DNA from: Hymenobacter sp. ISL-91
GTDB lineage: Bacteria > Bacteroidota > Bacteroidia > Cytophagales > Hymenobacteraceae
NCBI RefSeq assembly: GCF_018613725.1
Contig: NZ_JAGGPS010000009.1
Span: 124,001 to 188,000 of the forward strand
Length of the DNA: 64,000 bases
Direction: 5' to 3'
Shown here: in pieces, positions 60,801-64,000 of the stretch
Position numbering within the stretch: the first letter of the stretch is position 1
How the letters are laid out: each line of letters begins with the position of its first letter
Program-made: the position numbers and the translations under genes
Notes under the pieces: generated by a model
What the model saw: the letters and a program-made list of their open reading frames with translations, nothing else
Told to the model about the DNA's origin: nothing
The model's database searches: none

Positions 60801-62268
60801 CGCTCTGGTTCATAGAAGTACGCGGCCCGAACTCGCGCACCAGCTTGCCATCGGGGGTGAAGCGCTGCACCCGCGAGCCCCCGTTGTCGGTGGCGTACAC
60901 GTGGCCCTGCGCGTCGAGGGCAACTGCCTGCGGCAGCCACAGCTGACCCTCGCCGGTACCCCAGGTGCCAATCGGCGGCAAAACCTGGCCCTGAGGACCA
61001 AGGCGCCGCACGCAGCCCGCGTAATAATCGGTGATATACAGATTGCCCGCCCCATCGGCGGCCATAGCAGCCCTGTGATAGTCGGACCCAAGCTCAAATC
61101 CGAGCGAAGTAAACTCAGCGAGCAGCCGGCCATTCAGATCCCGTTTCTGCACTTGGACACCCGTTGAAGAGGAACCACGACTGAACAGGTATAGGTTGCC
61201 CAGCGGGTCGATAGTCAGCACCTCGACGTAAGGCATTTTTGCACCGCTATTGGGCAAAGGCCCCAGCAGCTCACCGTTGGGCGCGTACCGGAGGATGTTG
61301 CCCACCCGCGGGTTGTAGCAGTAATAGTAGCCGGACGCATCGAGCACACCCGCAGTGAGCGTAGTGAGGTTGCCCCAGGTATCAAGCAACTGCCCGGTGG
61401 CGTTGTACTTGCGTAGCTTGCTGTTGCCCCCATGGTCGCGGTCGGTGGCGTACAGGTTGCCGGCCGCGTCGCAGGCCAGTAGCGTCCGGGTGCCGTAGAA
61501 ACTGCCCACCGTGCCCATTGCCGCTCCGGCAGCCGAAAACTTCCGGATATTCCAGCCTTGGGAGCTGCTGGCGTACAGGTTGCCGGCCGCGTCGACGGCC
61601 AGTGCGGTGGGCTCGTCGTACGAAACGGTTGCCGCATCCAGCAGAAAAGATTGCAGCAACTGACCCTGCGGGGTGAGTTTGGTAACCACAAAGTCCATCC
61701 CGTACACGTACACCATGCCCTGGGAATCCAAGGTTATATCGAGGGGCTTTTTTAGCAGGCTGGTAGTGGCGCTGCCGTAAGTGAACAGCAGCTGTCCGTT
61801 TTGGTCGAACTTTTGGATACGGTTGTTGTAGGTGTCGGCCACGTACAGGTTGCCCGCCGGATCTACGGCTAGGCCGTTCAGCCGCGTATATGCCGCCGGA
61901 GCCGCGCCCACCAAATTAAACTGGCGCACCAGTTGTCCGGCCGGGTCGAACTGGTCTACGCTGCTCTTTTGGTAGTCGAGCACGTATAGGTTGCCCGCTG
62001 CATCCACGCCCAACCCCGAAGCTTCGCCAACGTGCCCGGGGCCCACTTTAATCTGTCGCACCACCTCTCCGCCAGGAGTGAGCTTGGTGATGCCGATATC
62101 ATCCAGCAGATACATGAACCCGGCTCTGTCAACGGCCAAATCTGCCGGGAATTCCACCGGGGTGCCGGCCGTTCTAGTTAGCTGGAAAGTTGGCGCCTGT
62201 CCGAAACTGCCTGGAATAGTCGCCCATAAAAATAGGCTGATCAGTAGAATTCTTAGCATATATAGCAA
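57829..62268 (-). CDS. Giant T9SS-secreted protein with NHL repeats and TIG domains
   Basis: 1479 residues with a signal peptide ending about residue 24 (TIPGSFGQ). Residues about 30-540 are NHL-type beta-propeller repeats (many LAVDAAGNLYV-like blocks). Residues about 545-625 are a prealbumin-like/SdrD-like module (ITGTVYQDRDNSCTLGETEPTLANIVV). A Cys-containing conserved region at about 900-1050 (QDCQPILDSFDPNDKLVLPTG, then FRFTVRFQNTGNDDAY) matches the uncharacterised C-terminal DUF7619-type domain found in Bacteroidota cell-surface proteins. Four TIG/IPT Ig-like domains follow (about 1065-1400, each starting PxxxxxxPxxGxxGTxVTxxG), and the last 75 residues are a type A T9SS sorting domain (VYPNPARGMVTLDW). 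Probably surface-attached in adhesion or glycan interaction. Alternate start at 62259. Confidence 0.9.
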   Translation of the reverse strand: MLYMLRILLISLFLWATIPGSFGQAPTFQLTRTAGTPVEFPADLAVDRAGFMYLLDDIGITKLTPGGEVVRQIKVGPGHVGEASGLGVDAAGNLYVLDYQKSSVDQFDPAGQLVRQFNLVGAAPAAYTRLNGLAVDPAGNLYVADTYNNRIQKFDQNGQLLFTYGSATTSLLKKPLDITLDSQGMVYVYGMDFVVTKLTPQGQLLQSFLLDAATVSYDEPTALAVDAAGNLYASSSQGWNIRKFSAAGAAMGTVGSFYGTRTLLACDAAGNLYATDRDHGGNSKLRKYNATGQLLDTWGNLTTLTAGVLDASGYYYCYNPRVGNILRYAPNGELLGPLPNSGAKMPYVEVLTIDPLGNLYLFSRGSSSTGVQVQKRDLNGRLLAEFTSLGFELGSDYHRAAMAADGAGNLYITDYYAGCVRRLGPQGQVLPPIGTWGTGEGQLWLPQAVALDAQGHVYATDNGGSRVQRFTPDGKLVREFGPRTSMNQSVSVSDVHMAVDRVGNIYVNTSLKAGVQFFAADGSSITTLANVRKGMVAIDPRGGRLVTSEGDLIRFYTNDQIAPQNLITGTVYQDRDNSCTLGETEPTLANIVVAAQPGNYYGLTDANGRYAIVVDTGKYTVSQLLPTNETGRIIVPLCTSADTVALPTYGLTGTGPDFGNLVGTAPYLTMHVGSNRRRRCFRNITTVEYANIGFAPAPDARVTVVLPPEVVFLSADFPHTRDAAGQYVFEVGTLAANSGGRIVIQDSVVCDNPDLRGLTVCTKAWITPLNTYPVPGWNGAAVTVQGRLEADNQVRFVLRNTSATTTADSLGLRLYQNSQLALTHRYLLAAGDSLVLRVPATRPVVRLEADQPANHPTQRTASSTVEVRSLSLNGQPNPDMLASPPNVPGPETAQDCQPILDSFDPNDKLVLPTGSTAQHYTPTGVPLRFTVRFQNTGNDDAYRVVVVDTLAADLDLQTLRVTAASGPYQLTVSGRGRPVLTFAFNNINLPPSSRDEAGSNGFVSFSIRPRADLPARALIENEADIFFDYNPAIRTNRTTNRIYDMPLEVEPAVAVSFPAVLASPFISQLTPAEGRAGTLVTLRGLRFDAGTAGNIVRFNGVATPVLSATATTLTVRVPPAATSGTVQVATADGAGRTTQVFTIYQPPTLTAVAPDEGIPGSRITLTGTEFGALAGQDTVWFNNTPALVEQATPTQLTVRVPANATSGFVRIGTRGGAVESTRAFTVWYPPTLAGFSPARGKAGTLVSITGSRFAPAERNTVLVGAGATATVVQATAESLQIKIPTGSQTGPLRVQTPGGTAVSEQAFTFLPAPGITSFSPAQASVGEVLTLTGTDFLVDGLADTVYVDGIRATVLTSSATQATVRVPAGAVAGPITMRGTGGAAESATAFRLLPLSAQESIAVYPNPARGMVTLDWLRADFAVERVRVYNALGGLVQEIDLSRNPATSQILHFAAGANGLYLLVVQTARGNVTKRLMLY

Positions 62269-62703
62269 TAGAAGTTAAACCAAATAGTGCAATGTTGTTA
62301 TTGAGTCACGCAACGCGAAGAAATCTTTTCTGACACTCCATTAGTGCCAATCAAGTAAACAAAGCTAAGCCCCTGTCTTGGTATTTTTATACTGCCTCCA
62401 ATCTTTTAAAGCGCTAGATCCGGTTCCGCTTTAGCGGCTGCCAATATGTGGCAGCTTAGCCATCTGGCCATTGCATCACTAGGTCCGCCTTTAGCCAGCT
62501 CACAGCCCTCTCTTGCTGGGGCCAGCTATAAATTGACCGGCAGCTTGCTGTTGAAATAGAGTATCAACGCTGCAAAACAGGCAGCTGGGCGAGGAACTGG
62601 TGATTGAGGTGGAAAAACCAGCCGGGGGTGGAGCAGCAACCGGCCGGGGCAAGCCGAAGCCCAGCTGCCAACCAGCGCGCCACCCACGCCGTACCTTTAC
62701 GCT
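62269..62703. other. 435-bp non-coding region, AT-richer than flanks
   Basis: No gene visible. On the minus strand TAGCTTTG (62360-62367) fits the Bacteroidota -7 consensus TAnnTTTG, about 92 bp upstream of the giant gene, though no clear -33 TTG precedes it at the right distance. A 7-5-7 dyad (GCTGCCA at 62437-62443, TGGCAGC at 62449-62455) lies in the middle. The rest holds nothing I recognise. Confidence 0.35.
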
Positions 62704-63405
62704 GTGAGAGCCCGTTCCTATTTTGCTGTGTTCCTGCTGCTGGCCGGGGCGCTGGCTGCCCGCCCCACCCGGGCCGATAGCCCCCCCGATTCGTCCTTCG
62801 TGCGCGAACGGCATCGGCGACCAGTGTTCCAGATCGACCAGCGGTTTTCCATCATCAACGGGAAAGTGGCCGGTATCAACGGGTTACGCGGCGGCATCGA
62901 GTGGCGCGGGCGCTGGCGGGCGGGCCTGGGTTTCTACCGCCTCTCGGGAGGGCTGCGCACGCGCCAGGCGCTGCCCGAGGGCCTACCGCCGGGCACCCGC
63001 GACGAAATCCGCTTCCGCTACGTGGCCGGCTACGGCGAATATGTGTTCATTGGCAACCGGCGCTGGGAGCTGAGCGCGCCGCTGCAAATTGGGGCCGGAT
63101 TCTACTACACCCGTTTCTTTCTGCCCAATGGCAATACCGAACGCAGCGCGCGGCGGGTAATTTATTTGGTCGAGCCTTCGGTGGCGGCCCACTACCGTAT
63201 TTTTCGCTGGGTAGGAATCGGGGCCGGCACTGGCTACCGGCAGGTTTTTGCCTCCGGACAGCAGCCCAAAGACCAGATCAGCGGTTACATTTTCTTTGCC
63301 CGCGCCAAGCTGTTTCTGGGCGATTTGTACAAGGTAGTACGCGGCCACGAACGGCTCCTCGACCGGGATTGGGTAGTGAGGGAAAACTTCAGAACGGAGA
63401 AGTGA
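62704..63405 (+). CDS. Secreted protein, probable outer-membrane beta-barrel
   Basis: 233 residues, GTG start, with a signal peptide ending about residue 24 (LAARPTRADS). The mature part alternates hydrophobic and polar residues in short strands (GIEWRGRWRAGLGFYRLSGGL, FRYVAGYGEYVFIGNRRWELSAPLQIGAGFYYTRFF, AAHYRIFRWVGIGAGTGYRQVF), as in small outer-membrane beta barrels. No known family recognised. It is on the opposite strand to menE downstream, with which it converges. Confidence 0.8.
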   Translation: MRARSYFAVFLLLAGALAARPTRADSPPDSSFVRERHRRPVFQIDQRFSIINGKVAGINGLRGGIEWRGRWRAGLGFYRLSGGLRTRQALPEGLPPGTRDEIRFRYVAGYGEYVFIGNRRWELSAPLQIGAGFYYTRFFLPNGNTERSARRVIYLVEPSVAAHYRIFRWVGIGAGTGYRQVFASGQQPKDQISGYIFFARAKLFLGDLYKVVRGHERLLDRDWVVRENFRTEK

Positions 63406-63487
63406 TATAAAGATCTATCATGCGGGGTGCCCTGGCTGTATGCGCCTCTTGATCAGTATGATGCGCCTTTTGTCTCACGCCTGGTTT

Positions 63488-64000
63488 TCACTTTTTTCCA
63501 AGCGTTGCATTGCGGTCGAGTTTGCCGGAGGGAGTGGTCTGGAATTCGGGAACGAAGACCAGCTGCCGGGGCGCCTCGTAACGGCTCAGGCGCTGGCCGA
63601 GCAACTGCTGTAGCTGCTGTTGGCCGGCTTCGGGCAGCGGCTCGCCCTCTATAAAGGCCGTTACCTGCAGGCCCAGGCGCGCATCGGGCAGCCCGGCCAC
63701 GAAGGCGCGGCGGTTCAGGCCCAGCTCCATCAGCGCCAGTTCCAGCGCCCGCTCCACCTTCTCGGCCGGCACCTTCACGCCGCCGCTGTTGATAACGAAG
63801 TCGGCCCGGCCCAGCCACTCGAAGCTGCGGGCGTCGGGGGCCAGGCGGATGAGGTCGTTGGTGGTGATGAGCTCATCGTTGGTGACGTCGGCGCGCACCG
63901 TGAGGCAGCCGCGCGCATCCTGGCCCACCGCAATGCCGGGCAGCACCTGGTAGGCGGGGCCGGCCTGCGGACCATTGAGGCGGCGCAGGGCAATGTGGGA
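63488..64000 (-). CDS. menE: o-Succinylbenzoate--CoA ligase, 5' end cut off by the window
   Basis: 171 codons are in the window, ending at TAG/TAA-type stop at 63488; the frame runs off the right edge. The C-terminal part of an AMP-forming acyl-CoA ligase is present: SHIALRRLNGP at the edge (the MenE-like stretch that follows the T-E motif), then TNDLIRLAPDARSFEWLGRADFVINSGGVKVPAEKVE (motif with hinge residues), and PSGKLDRNATL with the catalytic Lys near the end. SHIALR...LNG strongly suggests MenE of menaquinone synthesis; a generic acyl-CoA ligase is less likely. Confidence 0.82.
   Translation of the reverse strand, partial: SHIALRRLNGPQAGPAYQVLPGIAVGQDARGCLTVRADVTNDELITTNDLIRLAPDARSFEWLGRADFVINSGGVKVPAEKVERALELALMELGLNRRAFVAGLPDARLGLQVTAFIEGEPLPEAGQQQLQQLLGQRLSRYEAPRQLVFVPEFQTTPSGKLDRNATLGKK

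Overview
The window looks like a chromosomal segment of a GC-rich Bacteroidota in the Cytophagales, most like Hymenobacter. This is inferred from gene content, not a database match. The markers are two very large secreted proteins with type IX secretion (T9SS) C-terminal sorting domains, TonB-dependent receptors with carboxypeptidase-like N-terminal domains, a DUF4249 lipoprotein, a LytS/LytTR sensor-regulator pair, a eukaryotic-type (GT3) glycogen synthase, a Bacteroidota-style organic hydroperoxide reductase and a TAnnTTTG-like promoter element.

Layout. 1-8.7 kb: truncated universal stress protein, an oxidoreductase gene interrupted by an amber codon, small hydrophilic proteins, a small GNAT protein, a secreted multidomain DNase, a fasciclin protein, tRNA-Arg(CCG), Ohr and SucC. 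8.7-22 kb: GH113-like hydrolase, LolD-type ATPase, an unrecognised protein with phage-recombination-like features, FAD monooxygenase, DnaK, hydrolase, pseudouridine synthase, lipoprotein, a von Willebrand A-like membrane protein and acetate kinase. 22-35 kb: GlcG-like protein, an AT-rich DUF4265 gene, DEAD-box helicase, a second Gfo/Idh/MocA oxidoreductase, methyltransferase, small membrane protein plus ABC ATPase, CoA-transferase, TrpS, queuosine-precursor transporter, RNase Z, STAS protein and DUF4198 protein. 35-46 kb: glycogen synthase and branching enzyme, YfcC-type permease, GT39 transferase and S9 peptidase. 46-64 kb: TonB receptor/DUF4249 pair, M28 peptidase, ElaA-like GNAT, a second TonB receptor, a helical-repeat protein and a LytS/LytTR two-component pair, a 1479-residue NHL/TIG secreted protein and the 3' part of menE.

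Most of the coding content is ordinary. The intergenic DNA is not. It carries at least three classes of long inverted repeat: (A) elements with GTCATnCnGAGC cores, (B) GC-rich elements with GTAG heads that match the architecture of REP/REPIN elements, and (C) an element with a GTAG-plus-palindrome arm upstream of dnaK. Interspersed with these are tandem arrays of heptamers whose sequence differs at every site while the 7-bp period is kept, often mirrored into the opposite palindrome arm and sometimes supplying a gene's stop codon. Arms agree within a locus but differ between loci, which suggests local homogenisation.

The best candidate for an undescribed functional unit is at 52.3-57.8 kb. 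A TonB receptor gene and the next gene both carry a 10-bp direct repeat with a 21-bp period, a shared 19-bp identical core and the same 27-bp spacing to a CACnTTTG element. A LytTR regulator, the kind of protein known to bind direct repeats with about this spacing, is encoded immediately downstream with its LytS-type kinase.
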